Assembly (NCBI RefSeq): GCF_025464955.1
Contig: NZ_JAODNM010000115.1
Coordinates: forward strand, 1-64,000
Length of the DNA stretch: 64,000 bases
Origin: Amycolatopsis sp.
GTDB lineage: Bacteria; Actinomycetota; Actinomycetes; Mycobacteriales; Pseudonocardiaceae
Direction: 5' to 3'
Shown here: one piece after another, positions 26,809-34,406 of the stretch
Layout of the letters: each line of letters begins with the position of its first letter
How positions within the stretch are numbered: the first letter of the stretch is position 1
The notes under the pieces: model-generated
Databases searched by the model: none
Seen by the model: the letters and a program-made list of their open reading frames with translations, nothing else
What the model was told of the DNA's origin: nothing
Position numbers and translations under genes: made by a program

Positions 26809-27390
26809 ATGACTGAACCCGTGAGCCGGTTCCCCGTGGTGGAACCGGAAGACCTGCCGGCGGACCTGCGGGAGCGCGTCGACGAGATCGCCGGCAAGTC
26901 CGGTTTCGTGCCCAACATCTTCCGCGCGCTGGGACATCGGCCCGCCGAGCTGCGGGCGTTCCTCGACTACCACGACGCCGTCATGGAACACCCCGACGGA
27001 CTGTCGAAGGCCGAGCGCGAGCTCGTTGTGGTCGCCACCTCCGGCGCGAACCACTGCACCTACTGCATCGTGGCGCACGGCGCGATCCTGCGCGTCCGCG
27101 CGAAGGACGCCGAACTGGCGGACAGGGTGTCCAGCAACCCGTGGCAGGTCGAGTTGGACGAGCGCGGCCGCGCGATCATCGACCTCGCGCTCGCGCTTTC
27201 GCACGACTCCGCCGCGTTCGGCGATCCGGACCTCGAAGCCGCGCGCGAAGCCGGGCTCACCGAGGAAGAGATCTGGGACGTCGGAGCCGTCACCGCGCTG
27301 TTCGCGATGTCGAACCGGCTCGCGCACCTGACGGCGTTGCGGCCGAACCCGGAGTTCTACCTGATGGGCAGGCTCCCCCGGGAACGCTAA
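26809..27390 (+). CDS. Carboxymuconolactone decarboxylase/AhpD-type peroxidase family
   Basis: A 193-aa all-helical protein. The redox motif NHCTYCIVAHG gives the CxxC plus downstream His arrangement of AhpD-like alkylhydroperoxidases. The second half (IWDVGAVTALFAMSNRLAHL) is the usual oligomerisation region. It matches the peroxidase-related group that runs to about 190 aa. The ATG at 26809 is preferred over an upstream GTG-derived start. It may be read with the symporter gene 37 bp upstream. Confidence 0.87.
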   Translation: MTEPVSRFPVVEPEDLPADLRERVDEIAGKSGFVPNIFRALGHRPAELRAFLDYHDAVMEHPDGLSKAERELVVVATSGANHCTYCIVAHGAILRVRAKDAELADRVSSNPWQVELDERGRAIIDLALALSHDSAAFGDPDLEAAREAGLTEEEIWDVGAVTALFAMSNRLAHLTALRPNPEFYLMGRLPRER

Positions 27391-27514
27391 AACCGTTCGC
27401 CTCGCGCATTCCTTGCTTGCTAACGTAATCGAGCACTCCCGGTGCGAAGCCCCACAGCTACTTCCTCACACGAAACGACGCTGCAGGGCGGAAATGATCT
27501 CGGGAGCCACGGAT

Positions 27515-27646
27515 TTCAGCAGTGCCCGGTGCGCAGGCGAGGGTTACTTCCACTGGTAATGGGCAGTCACGGGTTCGAGTCCCGTCCGGACTTCGGGTTC
27601 GGTAGCTCAGTACCTTCACCGACTTCGATCTCGGGCCACTGCTGAA
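27515..27646 (+). ncRNA. yrlA: Y RNA (YrlA-like) with permuted tRNA-like module
   Basis: Both ends pair. TTCAGCAGTG at 27515-27524 pairs with CACTGCTGAA at 27637-27646, then CCCG with CGGG leaving one bulged C (27636); a bulged C in this stem is a hallmark of Ro60 binding. Inside are a T-arm (ACGGG, loop TTCGAGT, CCCGT; 27569-27585), then CCGGAC closed by TTCGG onto GTTCGG (acceptor-like, 27586-27602), and a D-arm-like GGTAGCTCAGTACC (27601-27614). A TTAC/GTAA hairpin before the T-arm may mimic an anticodon arm. The order is a circular permutation of tRNA, as in YrlA. It lies 31 bp upstream of the Ro60 gene. Confidence 0.85.
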
Positions 27647-27651
27647 TTCGC

Positions 27652-27672
27652 GTGCTCCCCCTTTGGGGGCAC
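27652..27672 (+). terminator. Hairpin between Y RNA and rsr
   Basis: GTGC-CCCCC and GGGGGCAC pair around TTT. It could end the Y RNA or fold in the rsr leader and hide the G-rich segment just before the start codon. Confidence 0.55.
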
Positions 27673-27677
27673 CAGAA

Positions 27678-29261
27678 ATGAGCAAGTTCAACGTCCGCGC
27701 GGCCAAGCCGGCCGCCTTCTCTCCGGTCACCACCGAGCGCGTTCCCAGCGGCGTCAACCACGAGGGTGGGCCCGGCTATGCCCGCGACGCGAAGTCTGAG
27801 CTCTTCCTGCTCGCGGTGTCCAACATGGTGGGAGAGCAGACTTTCTACGAGTCAGTCGGCGAACGCGACACGCGCTACGCCGAGCTCGTCCGCGAAGCGA
27901 CGCTCGCCGATCCCGAGTGGACGTCCCGTTTCCTCGTCTGGCTTCGCACCGACGCGAACATGCGGTCCGCTTCGCTTGTCGGCGCGGCAGAGTTCGCGAA
28001 GGCGCGTCGTGACGCAGGACTCGACGGCATGTCACGTCAGGTCGTCGACTCCGTCCTTCAGCGTGCGGACGAGCCTGGCGAACTGCTCGCGTACTGGATT
28101 TCTGTGCACGGCAAAGTCGTTCCGAAGCCGGTGAAGCGCGGCGTCGCCGACGCGGCCGTCCGGCTGTACGACGAGCGCTCTTCGGTGAAGTGGGATTCGG
28201 CTGCCGCCGGTTTCCGGTTCGCCGACGTCCTCGAGCTGACTCACCCGGTGAAGCGTGCCGACTGGCAGGGCGACCTGTTCCAGCACGTCCTCGGCGAGCG
28301 GCACAAGCGTGGCAACGACATTCCCGGATCTCTCGGGATCCTGCGCGCTCGTGCCGAGCTGATGGCTTGGGACGTCGAGCAGCGGCGCGAGCTGTTCACG
28401 CGCGGCGACGCGGTGTCCGACACCCTGCGCCAGGCGGGGATGACGTGGGAGTCGGTCGCGGGCTGGCTGCAGGGGCCGTTGGACGCCGCGGTGTGGGAGG
28501 CGCTGATCCCGACCATGGGTTACATGGCTCAACTCCGGAACCTCAGGAACTTCGACGAGGCCGGCGTGTCCGACGTCGTCGCGGAACGTGTCGCGGCGCG
28601 GCTCGCCGACCCCGAGCAGGTTGCGAAGTCCCGTCAGTTCCCGTTCCGGTTCCTGTCCGCCTACGAGCAGGCACCTTCGCTGCGGTGGAGCCACGCGCTG
28701 GACACGGCGCTTGGCCATCCGCTGCGGAACCTGCCCGCGCTGCCTGGTCGCTCGCTGATCCTCGTCGACACTTCGGGGTCGATGACCTCGACCTACTCGG
28801 CGCGTTCCAAGGTCACACCAGCGAAGGCCGCGGCCGTGTTCGGTGTCGCGCTCGGTGCGAAGGGCGAGCAGGTCGACGTCGTCGGCTTCGCGAGCGGCAC
28901 GTTCCGCCACCGCATCCGCAAGGGCGCGTCGGTGATCCGCGAGGTCGAGAACTTCATCGGCCGTATCGGTGAAGTCGGCCACGGCACGGACATCGTGGGC
29001 TCGCTGCGCAAGACCTACCGCCGGCACGACCGCGTGTTCATCATTTCGGACATGCAGACCATCGGCGGGCCGTACGGCACCGGCATCGACGACGTCGTCC
29101 CGCACAACGTCCCGGTGTACGGGTTCAACCTGGGTGGCTACCAGCGCGGCGCGTTCGCGACCGGTGGCGCCCGCCGGCACGAGTTCGGCGGGCTGACGGA
29201 CGCGACGTTCCGCATGGTGCCGCTGCTGGAAGACGGCCGGAGCGCGAGCTGGCCGTTCTGA
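27678..29261 (+). CDS. rsr: Ro60 orthologue (TROVE domain, Y RNA-binding)
   Basis: A 527-aa ring-shaped RNA-binding protein. The N-terminal TROVE HEAT-like repeats (residues 20-340: ELFLLAVSNMVGE, FLVWLRTDANMRSA, YWISVHGKVVPKPVKRG) are followed by a vWA-like domain. Its MIDAS motif is DTSGSMTS, with GHGTDIVGSL and SDMQTI completing the site. Bacterial Ro60 binds Y RNA and works with exoribonucleases in RNA degradation and stress recovery. The ATG at 27678 follows a weak ribosome binding site. The Y RNA lies directly upstream. Confidence 0.92.
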   Translation: MSKFNVRAAKPAAFSPVTTERVPSGVNHEGGPGYARDAKSELFLLAVSNMVGEQTFYESVGERDTRYAELVREATLADPEWTSRFLVWLRTDANMRSASLVGAAEFAKARRDAGLDGMSRQVVDSVLQRADEPGELLAYWISVHGKVVPKPVKRGVADAAVRLYDERSSVKWDSAAAGFRFADVLELTHPVKRADWQGDLFQHVLGERHKRGNDIPGSLGILRARAELMAWDVEQRRELFTRGDAVSDTLRQAGMTWESVAGWLQGPLDAAVWEALIPTMGYMAQLRNLRNFDEAGVSDVVAERVAARLADPEQVAKSRQFPFRFLSAYEQAPSLRWSHALDTALGHPLRNLPALPGRSLILVDTSGSMTSTYSARSKVTPAKAAAVFGVALGAKGEQVDVVGFASGTFRHRIRKGASVIREVENFIGRIGEVGHGTDIVGSLRKTYRRHDRVFIISDMQTIGGPYGTGIDDVVPHNVPVYGFNLGGYQRGAFATGGARRHEFGGLTDATFRMVPLLEDGRSASWPF

Positions 29262-29267
29262 GCTGCT

Positions 29268-29300
29268 GGGTGTCCGTCCGCCGAAACTGGGCGGACACCC
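29268..29300. terminator. Rho-independent terminator of rsr
   Basis: Arms GGGTGTCCG and CGGACACCC are followed by GGTTTTTA on the + strand. It lies just 6 bp past the rsr stop and 6 bp before the stop of the converging VOC gene. Confidence 0.85.
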
Positions 29301-29305
29301 GGTTT

Positions 29306-29662
29306 TTAGAGGTCGTAGGCCACCGGATGCCGTGGCTGGTAGAGCCCCAACTCGGCTCCGCTCGGCAGCTTGATCGACGCCAGCAGCCCCCAGCCCGCAT
29401 TCGTGACCGCCCCCACGACCTCGACGCCTTTTCCGGTCAGCTCCGCGAGCGTGGTCTCGATGTCGTCGCACATCAGGTAGAACCCGTGCTGCTGCTGGGG
29501 TTCGCCGCTTGCCGGATGTACTCCGAGCTCGGCTGGTGGGAGCTGGAAGATCAGCCAGCCGTCACCGGCGTCGACGTGCGCGAACCCGAGCACGTCGCGA
29601 AGGAAGCCCCGATCGGCCTCCGCGTCTTGGCTGTAGATGACCACATGCGAACCGTTGATCAC
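29306..29662 (-). CDS. VOC (glyoxalase-fold) family protein
   Basis: A 118-aa single VOC unit: VVIYSQDAEADRGFLRDVLGFAHVDAGDGWLIFQLPP, then HGFYLMCDDIETTLAELTGKGVEVVG, then a closing LPSGAELGLYQPRHP. Metal-ligand positions typical of the fold (His in SHVVI, Glu in GAELGLY) are present. Function open: dioxygenase, isomerase and antibiotic-binding members share this layout. It sits 10 bp downstream of the Zn-ribbon gene. Confidence 0.87.
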   Translation of the reverse strand: MINGSHVVIYSQDAEADRGFLRDVLGFAHVDAGDGWLIFQLPPAELGVHPASGEPQQQHGFYLMCDDIETTLAELTGKGVEVVGAVTNAGWGLLASIKLPSGAELGLYQPRHPVAYDL

Positions 29663-29672
29663 GATTGCTCCT

Positions 29673-29969
29673 TCAGTACCGGTAGTACGTCTCCGGCAGG
29701 TCCCGCCCGCGTGGGAACTTGCCGGCGAGTGCGCTGAACAGGTCGCCGAGCCGTCGCATCGGGCGGGTCCAGATCCTCGGTGCCGGGCCGTAGTGGCGCG
29801 GGTCTTTGTGCGGGGTGAACCTTTCGCCGGTCAGCACGGCGACGTCGTGGCCGCGCGGGCAGTGGCCGGAGACCGAGATCATCCCGGGGGCCAGGTTCTC
29901 GACCCAGTCCACTTCGTCGACGCCGAGCAGCATCCGGCGGTCGCAGACAGGACAGTAGACGCCAAACAC
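29673..29969 (-). CDS. Small zinc-ribbon protein
   Basis: A 98-aa protein. CPVC at residues 6-9 and HCPRGH at 36-41 form a likely zinc site; the C-terminus is basic and ends ETYYRY. The GTG at 29969 lies 5 bp after the stop of the MarR-GNAT gene and has GGGAG 10 nt upstream, so it is read in the same operon. The long frame continuing to 30380 lies over that gene and is not coding. Function unknown. Confidence 0.7.
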   Translation of the reverse strand: MFGVYCPVCDRRMLLGVDEVDWVENLAPGMISVSGHCPRGHDVAVLTGERFTPHKDPRHYGPAPRIWTRPMRRLGDLFSALAGKFPRGRDLPETYYRY

Positions 29970-29973
29970 GGCG

Positions 29974-30906
29974 TCACAGCTCCCGTCGCCAGGTCTGGCC
30001 GACGAGGTCGTGCCCGAAAGCGCGCCGGGGTTCGGCCGCGACGAGCCGGAACCCGGCGCGCTCGTAGATCGACCGCGCGGCGGTGAGCAGGTCGACAGTC
30101 CACAGCTCGATCGCGGAGTAGCCGCTCGAACCGGCGAACTCGAGGCATTCGGCGACGAGCCGTTTGCCGACGCCGAAGCCGCGAGCGGTCGGCTCGACGA
30201 TGAGCAGCCGCAGCTTCGCGGTGTCCGGATCGGGGCCGGGCATGCAGAACACGCTGCCGGCCCGTTCGCCGTCCACTTCGGCGATCCACCCGGCCTGACG
30301 CGCGGTGTCCTTGCTGTCGACGAAGTCGGCGGCGATTCGGGCGACCATCGCTTCGAAGCTTTCGTCCCAGCCGTACTCACGCGCGTAGAGCACGCCGTGG
30401 CGATGCACGATCCAGCCGAGGTCGCCGGCGCGCGGCGGCCGCAACACGAGCGCGGGATCGGCGCCGCGCTCGCCGACGAGATCGGAGATCGTGCCCATCG
30501 CGCCGAGCAGCCGCCGTTGCTCGGTTTCGTCGAACCGCTGCAGCAACGAGCCGATCTGCGTGGTCGACCGGTTGTTGAGCAGGGTGAACGCCGACTTACC
30601 CGCGTCGGTCAGCCGCACCACCTGGCAGCGGGCGTCGCTGTCGAGGCGGTCGCGGATCAGCAGTCCGCGTGATTCGAGCTTGCCGAGCAGCCTGCTGGCA
30701 TACCCGCCGTCGAGGTCGAGGCGTTTGCGCAGGTCGGAGACGAGTGTGGAGGCGCGTTGGGACAGCTCGAACAGGACGCGCGCTTCGCTGAGCGAGTACT
30801 CGGCGTCCGCCGCCGGTCCCTCGTCGAGTACCCCGATGACACCCGTGTACAGGCGATTGAAAGCGCGGACCTGGGCTACCCGCTCGGCCAGTAACGCGTC
30901 GTTCAT
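29974..30906 (-). CDS. MarR-GNAT fusion regulator/acetyltransferase
   Basis: A 310-aa bifunctional protein. Residues 1-145 are a MarR winged helix (SLSEARVLFELSQR, LRKRLDLDGGYASRLLGKLESRGLLIR, VVRLTDAGKSAF). Residues 155-310 are a GNAT acetyltransferase with the acetyl-CoA segment GFGVGKRLVAECLEFA and the ERAGF tail. The start at 30906 is marked by GAGGTGG 5 nt upstream. An inverted repeat at the start suggests autoregulation. The HTH-GNAT family is common in actinobacteria and acts on small ligands. Confidence 0.9.
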   Translation of the reverse strand: MNDALLAERVAQVRAFNRLYTGVIGVLDEGPAADAEYSLSEARVLFELSQRASTLVSDLRKRLDLDGGYASRLLGKLESRGLLIRDRLDSDARCQVVRLTDAGKSAFTLLNNRSTTQIGSLLQRFDETEQRRLLGAMGTISDLVGERGADPALVLRPPRAGDLGWIVHRHGVLYAREYGWDESFEAMVARIAADFVDSKDTARQAGWIAEVDGERAGSVFCMPGPDPDTAKLRLLIVEPTARGFGVGKRLVAECLEFAGSSGYSAIELWTVDLLTAARSIYERAGFRLVAAEPRRAFGHDLVGQTWRREL

Positions 30907-30939
30907 TGACCACCTCAACAAACTCGTTGACGAGGTCAA
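30906..30939. promoter_or_regulatory. Candidate operator of the MarR-GNAT gene
   Basis: Two 14-bp arms, TTGACCACCTCAAC and GTTGACGAGGTCAA, match at 12 of 14 positions around a 6-bp centre. It abuts the start codon, the usual place for a MarR autoregulatory site. Confidence 0.55.
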
Positions 30940-31009
30940 GCATTACCCCGGAGCGCGGCGATGGCAAGGAATTTCCGAGGGGATGGTCCAGCATTCGGAC
31001 AAATGGAAA

Positions 31010-31052
31010 CCCCGTGATGCTGCCAGGTCGGGGGTCCGCCAGCATCACGGGG
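31010..31052 (-). terminator. Terminator for the 49-aa gene
   Basis: CCCCGTGATGCTG pairs perfectly with CAGCATCACGGGG. Read leftward it is followed by TTTCC. It lies downstream of the small gene at 31163-31312. Confidence 0.75.
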
Positions 31053-31162
31053 TCATAAGAGGTATCGACGCTGGCTTTCGCCGCGTTACACCTCGGGTAC
31101 TTTGTGTTCTATATCACCCTTTCGGGTGCACTTTTGGGCGTTCGGGTCGAACCGCGTTCAGG

Positions 31163-31312
31163 TTAGCGCGGGAGGCTCTGGCGGGCCTGCGCGATCGCCA
31201 GCAGCTCGTGGCGAACGGTCGAGGTAGCCGCGGTGTCGATCGCGCGGTTGAGGGCACGCTGGGTGCGAGCCTCTGCGCGGCGGGCACGGAACTTGGCGGC
31301 GAAGTTGTTCAT
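31163..31312 (-). CDS. Small basic conserved protein (49 aa)
   Basis: A 49-aa protein opening NNFAAKFRARRAEARTQRALN and ending RHELLAIAQARQSLPR, helical and basic. The start is fixed by AAAGGGGAT just upstream in the mRNA. It has its own hairpin terminator at 31010-31052. Similar short proteins of unknown role occur widely in actinomycetes. Lone position and base composition support a real gene. Confidence 0.72.
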   Translation of the reverse strand: MNNFAAKFRARRAEARTQRALNRAIDTAATSTVRHELLAIAQARQSLPR

Positions 31313-31502
31313 CGGTACTGCATCCCCTTTGGAAGTGCTCGGTGGCTTATGAGTCAAGTATGCACCTTTTTTCACAAGGATGCCAACGATTGTCCGGTGA
31401 TCTGGCACACCAGCCGATGAATCATCGGAAGATCTGCGTTAAATCCGGCTAAACCTCGTGTTCTCGGTCACTTCTGGCTAACGGCCGGGAATATCGAACC
31501 CT

Positions 31503-31542
31503 CCATACCGCTCTCTAGATCTGGTGCTAGAGAGCGGTATGG
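31503..31542. promoter_or_regulatory. 16-bp perfect inverted repeat (dyad 1)
   Basis: Arms CCATACCGCTCTCTAG and CTAGAGAGCGGTATGG with an 8-nt centre. The inner CTCTCTAG-N8-CTAGAGAG is the same as the dyad at 32918-32941 on the other side of the AAA ATPase gene. Confidence 0.75.
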
Positions 31543-31553
31543 ACGACGAGACG

Positions 31554-31599
31554 CTCGTGTGCGTTGCAGGCGGTTAGAACCGGCCGGGCCACTCACGAG
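31554..31599. repeat. 46-bp dispersed palindrome, family B
   Basis: CTCGTGTGCGTTGCAGGCGG on one side and CCGGCCGGGCCACTCACGAG on the other, around TTAGAA. It is slightly degenerate and lies 9 bp past the stop of the AAA ATPase gene. Confidence 0.8.
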
Positions 31600-31608
31600 A
31601 CCAGGTGC

Positions 31609-32805
31609 TTAGTCCTCGTTCCGGCTCAGCAGGTAGTGGCCGAAGTGGGGCACGGTGAAGGCGATGTGGCCGCGCTCGGCCGAGTAGACCAGGCCCTTCT
31701 TCATCAGGCTGTCCCTGGCCGGCGAGAGCGACGACGGCTTGCGGCCCAGGTAGACGGCGACGTCCGCGGTGCCGGCGGATTCGTCGCGGCCCTGCGTCAG
31801 TTCGGCCATTCCCAACAGGTACTCGCGCTCTGCCGGCGTCGCGCGTTCGTAGCGGGAGCCGAAGAAGCCGACGGCGAGTTCGGACTCGGCCTCTGGCGCC
31901 GCGACCTGGACGTCTTTGACGGTGATCGGGTCGGCGGGGGCGGCGTCCCAGGCCGCCTTGCCGTAGGCCTGGATGAAATACGGGTAGCCGCCGGAAGCGT
32001 CGAACAGGGCGTCCAGTGCCTCTGGCTCGATGCCGGCGTCTTCGCGTTCGATCGGGGCCATGACCGCGAAGTCCGCGTCCTCGCGCTCGAGCCTGTCGAT
32101 GCGGGCGTAGCGGAAGAGCCGTTCCGAATAGGACTTCGACGCCGACAGCACGGCCGGGACGTGCGGAAGACCGGCGCCGACGACCACGAGCGGCGCGCCC
32201 GACTGGGACAGCTCGTGACAGGCCGCGCACAACGCCGAGACGTCCTCGGGCAGCAGATCCTGGATCTCGTCGATCAGGATCGCGACGCCGGTGCCGACGT
32301 CCGCGGCCAGTTCGGCGACTTCGGTGAACAGCTCCACCAGGTCGATCTCGATGTCGCCGGAATCCGCGCGGCCCTGTGCGGCGGGTACGTCGATGCCGGG
32401 CTGCCAGCGGTCGCGCAGCTTCGCGTCCGGCTTGTTGGCGCGCAGCGCAAACGCTTTCAACACGGCCAACACCTCGTCGACCCGGTCCGGCGCACGATGG
32501 CGCACGGCGAGGTCGCGGATGGCTCGGTGCAGCGCCGCGGACAGCGGACGCCGCAGTTCGACGTCCGGGCGGGCTTCGATCTTGCCCGCGCCCCAGCCGT
32601 GCTTGACGGCCATCGAGCGCAGCTCGCCGAGGAGGACGGTCTTGCCGACCCCGCGCAGTCCGGTGAGCATCAGGCTGCGTTCAGGGCGCCCCCTCGCGAC
32701 TCGTTCGAGGACGATTTCGAAGGCTTTGAGCTCGCGTTCGCGTCCGGCGAGCTCGGGCGGCCGCTGACCGGCGCCCGGGGCGAAGGGGTTGCGGATGGGG
32801 TCCAC
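31609..32805 (-). CDS. Orphan AAA-type ATPase
   Basis: A 398-aa ATPase. Walker A GLRGVGKT is at about 48-55, Walker B is AILIDEIQDLLP and the sensor region is LVVVGAGLPHVP. A winged-helix-like C-terminal domain follows (YLGRKPSSLSPARDSLMKKGLVY). The architecture is that of the actinobacterial ORC/STAND-like ATPases that occur alone. It is flanked on both sides by the same CTCTCTAG dyad. Function unknown; a DNA- or signal-dependent role is plausible from the fold. Confidence 0.85.
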   Translation of the reverse strand: MDPIRNPFAPGAGQRPPELAGRERELKAFEIVLERVARGRPERSLMLTGLRGVGKTVLLGELRSMAVKHGWGAGKIEARPDVELRRPLSAALHRAIRDLAVRHRAPDRVDEVLAVLKAFALRANKPDAKLRDRWQPGIDVPAAQGRADSGDIEIDLVELFTEVAELAADVGTGVAILIDEIQDLLPEDVSALCAACHELSQSGAPLVVVGAGLPHVPAVLSASKSYSERLFRYARIDRLEREDADFAVMAPIEREDAGIEPEALDALFDASGGYPYFIQAYGKAAWDAAPADPITVKDVQVAAPEAESELAVGFFGSRYERATPAEREYLLGMAELTQGRDESAGTADVAVYLGRKPSSLSPARDSLMKKGLVYSAERGHIAFTVPHFGHYLLSRNED

Positions 32806-32917
32806 TCTGCCAAGCTATCGACGTTTCTAGCGCCATTCCGATATTCGGCGATAAACGACTAGGCGTGTCGAGTGAACCAGGTGAGCTGGTCCCGGCCGCA
32901 TCGAGCGCTTTATACTT

Positions 32918-32941
32918 CTCTCTAGCCTCGTCTCTAGAGAG
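32918..32941. promoter_or_regulatory. CTCTCTAG dyad 2 in divergent promoter region
   Basis: CTCTCTAG (32918-32925), 8-nt centre, CTAGAGAG (32934-32941). It lies between the AAA ATPase (leftward) and DoxX (rightward) genes. The same arms and spacing occur at 31511-31534. It is probably a shared regulator-binding site. Confidence 0.65.
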
Positions 32942-33032
32942 TCGGATAGAGGGCTAGGGGGTTGAGCTGCCCCGGGAACGGGCAATCTGGGCGTACCTTC
33001 GATTTCACCGGCCCGGTTCGCTCAGGAAGGCT

Positions 33033-33545
33033 ATGACCGTGATTCTCCGTCGAGTGGCGCGTCCACTATTGGCTTCGATCTTCATCTTCGGCGGGATCAA
33101 CGCCCTCCGCGACTCTGCCGCCCACGCGAAGGCCGCCGGACCGTTCCTCGATTCGACGCTCGGCAAGCTCGATGACGTGCTGCCTGACGCTGTCCCGCGT
33201 GACCCGGTCACGCTGGTGAGGATCGATGCCGCGGTGAAGGTGGGTGCCGGGCTGGCGCTGGCCACCGGTAAGGCGCCTCGGTTCGCTTCGCTGCTTCTGC
33301 TGGGCAGCCTCGTCCCGACAACGTTGGCGACGCACCGGTTCTGGGACGTCAAGGAGCCTGGTGAGCGTCAGGCTCAGACGGCCCAGTTCATCAAGAACGC
33401 CAGCATCGCGGGCGGTCTGCTGATCGCGTCCGGGGACACCGCGGGCAAGCCGTCGCTTGCCTGGCGTACTCGCCGGGCAGCGAAGAGGGCGGGCAAGCAG
33501 GCCGAAAAGGTCGGCAAGCGCGCCGAAAAAGCCCTCCCCACCTAG
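33033..33545 (+). CDS. DoxX-family membrane protein
   Basis: A 170-aa protein with three to four hydrophobic segments. The N-terminus RRVARPLLASIFIFGGINALRDSAAHAKAAGPFLD is typical of actinobacterial DoxX proteins. A GAGLALATGKAPRFASLLLLGSLVPTT segment and a Lys/Ala-rich cytoplasmic tail follow. The RBS AGGAAGG precedes the ATG. DoxX proteins take part in redox or oxidative-stress complexes with partners that are not encoded here. Confidence 0.87.
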   Translation: MTVILRRVARPLLASIFIFGGINALRDSAAHAKAAGPFLDSTLGKLDDVLPDAVPRDPVTLVRIDAAVKVGAGLALATGKAPRFASLLLLGSLVPTTLATHRFWDVKEPGERQAQTAQFIKNASIAGGLLIASGDTAGKPSLAWRTRRAAKRAGKQAEKVGKRAEKALPT

Positions 33546-33548
33546 GAA

Positions 33549-33596
33549 CTCACCACGCAACTCGTCGCCGACTTGTCCTCGCAAGTCGGCGGTGAG
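33549..33596. terminator. Bidirectional hairpin between DoxX and permease genes
   Basis: CGCCGACTTG and CAAGTCGGCG pair perfectly; outer CTCACC and GGTGAG add to it. The left arm GCAACTCGTCGCCGACTTG resembles the 20-bp unit of the arrays near 7.1 and 8.2 kb. It lies between converging genes. Confidence 0.75.
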
Positions 33597-33602
33597 TGTG
33601 GT

Positions 33603-34406
33603 TTATCGGCTGGCGACCCGCTTGTAGCGGGCGGTGGCCAGCGGGGCGAAGATCGCGATGATCGCGACGCAGCACAGGACCGAGTACAGCGCCGCGTGTT
33701 CGGCGGGCCAGCCCGTCGGGGCCGCGCCGAACTTGTTGCCGAACAGTTCGCGCGCGGCGTTGATCACCGCGGTGAACGGGTTCCAGTCGGCGATCGCCTT
33801 CAGGAACGGCGGCAGCTTGTCCGAGGGCACGAACGCCGACGAGATGAAGCTCAGCGGGAACATCCAGATCAGCCCGGCGCTCTGCGCGACCTCGACACTG
33901 CGGGCCAGCAGCCCGATCAGCGCGCCGACCCAGGACAGCGCCCAGGCGAACATGAGCATCACCAGGTAGCCGAGCACCGCGTCCAGGAAACTGCCCCGGA
34001 TGCGCCAGCCGACGATCAGCCCGCACAACGACATCACGATCAGCGCGACCACGCTGATCAGCAGGTCCGACGTGGTGCGGCCGAGAATCACCGCGAGCCG
34101 GGAGATCGGCAGCGACCGGAACCGGTCGATGATGCCCTTCTGCAGGTCGTTCGCGAACCCGATAACGGTGAACGCCGAGTTGAACGCGACGGTCTGGGCG
34201 AAGATGCCGGCGATCAGGAACTCGCGGTACGCGGCGCCGCCGGACGCGCCCCCGATCGCGTTGCCGAAGACGTACGCGAACAGCAGCACGAACATGATCG
34301 GCTGGATCGTCGCGGCCATCAGCCAGTCCGGGTTGCGCTGGACGTTCTTCAGGTTCCGCCAGGTGATCACGCCACCGTCGGAGAACCCCTTGAGGATCGC
34401 GTTCAC
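33603..34406 (-). CDS. DrrB-type ABC-2 permease
   Basis: A 267-aa membrane protein with six transmembrane segments. It has the DrrB family pattern: RNLKNVQRNPDWLMAATIQPIMFVLLFAYVFG, then NDLQKGIIDRFRSLPISRLAVILGRT. It starts within the stop of the ATPase gene (ATGA overlap). DrrAB-like exporters move anthracyclines, glycolipids or other lipophilic molecules. No biosynthetic gene cluster surrounds it, so lipid or general efflux is as likely. Confidence 0.9.
   Translation of the reverse strand: MNAILKGFSDGGVITWRNLKNVQRNPDWLMAATIQPIMFVLLFAYVFGNAIGGASGGAAYREFLIAGIFAQTVAFNSAFTVIGFANDLQKGIIDRFRSLPISRLAVILGRTTSDLLISVVALIVMSLCGLIVGWRIRGSFLDAVLGYLVMLMFAWALSWVGALIGLLARSVEVAQSAGLIWMFPLSFISSAFVPSDKLPPFLKAIADWNPFTAVINAARELFGNKFGAAPTGWPAEHAALYSVLCCVAIIAIFAPLATARYKRVASR

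Noticed and set aside
27569-27614. Sequence with tRNA T-arm and D-arm, possible tRNA gene
   Set aside because: The T-arm precedes the D-arm, there is no complete acceptor or anticodon arm in order, and the outer stem pairs the ends of a Y RNA.
27442-27645. 67-aa open frame over the Y RNA
   Set aside because: Coincides with the structured RNA and has no ribosome binding site or conserved residues.
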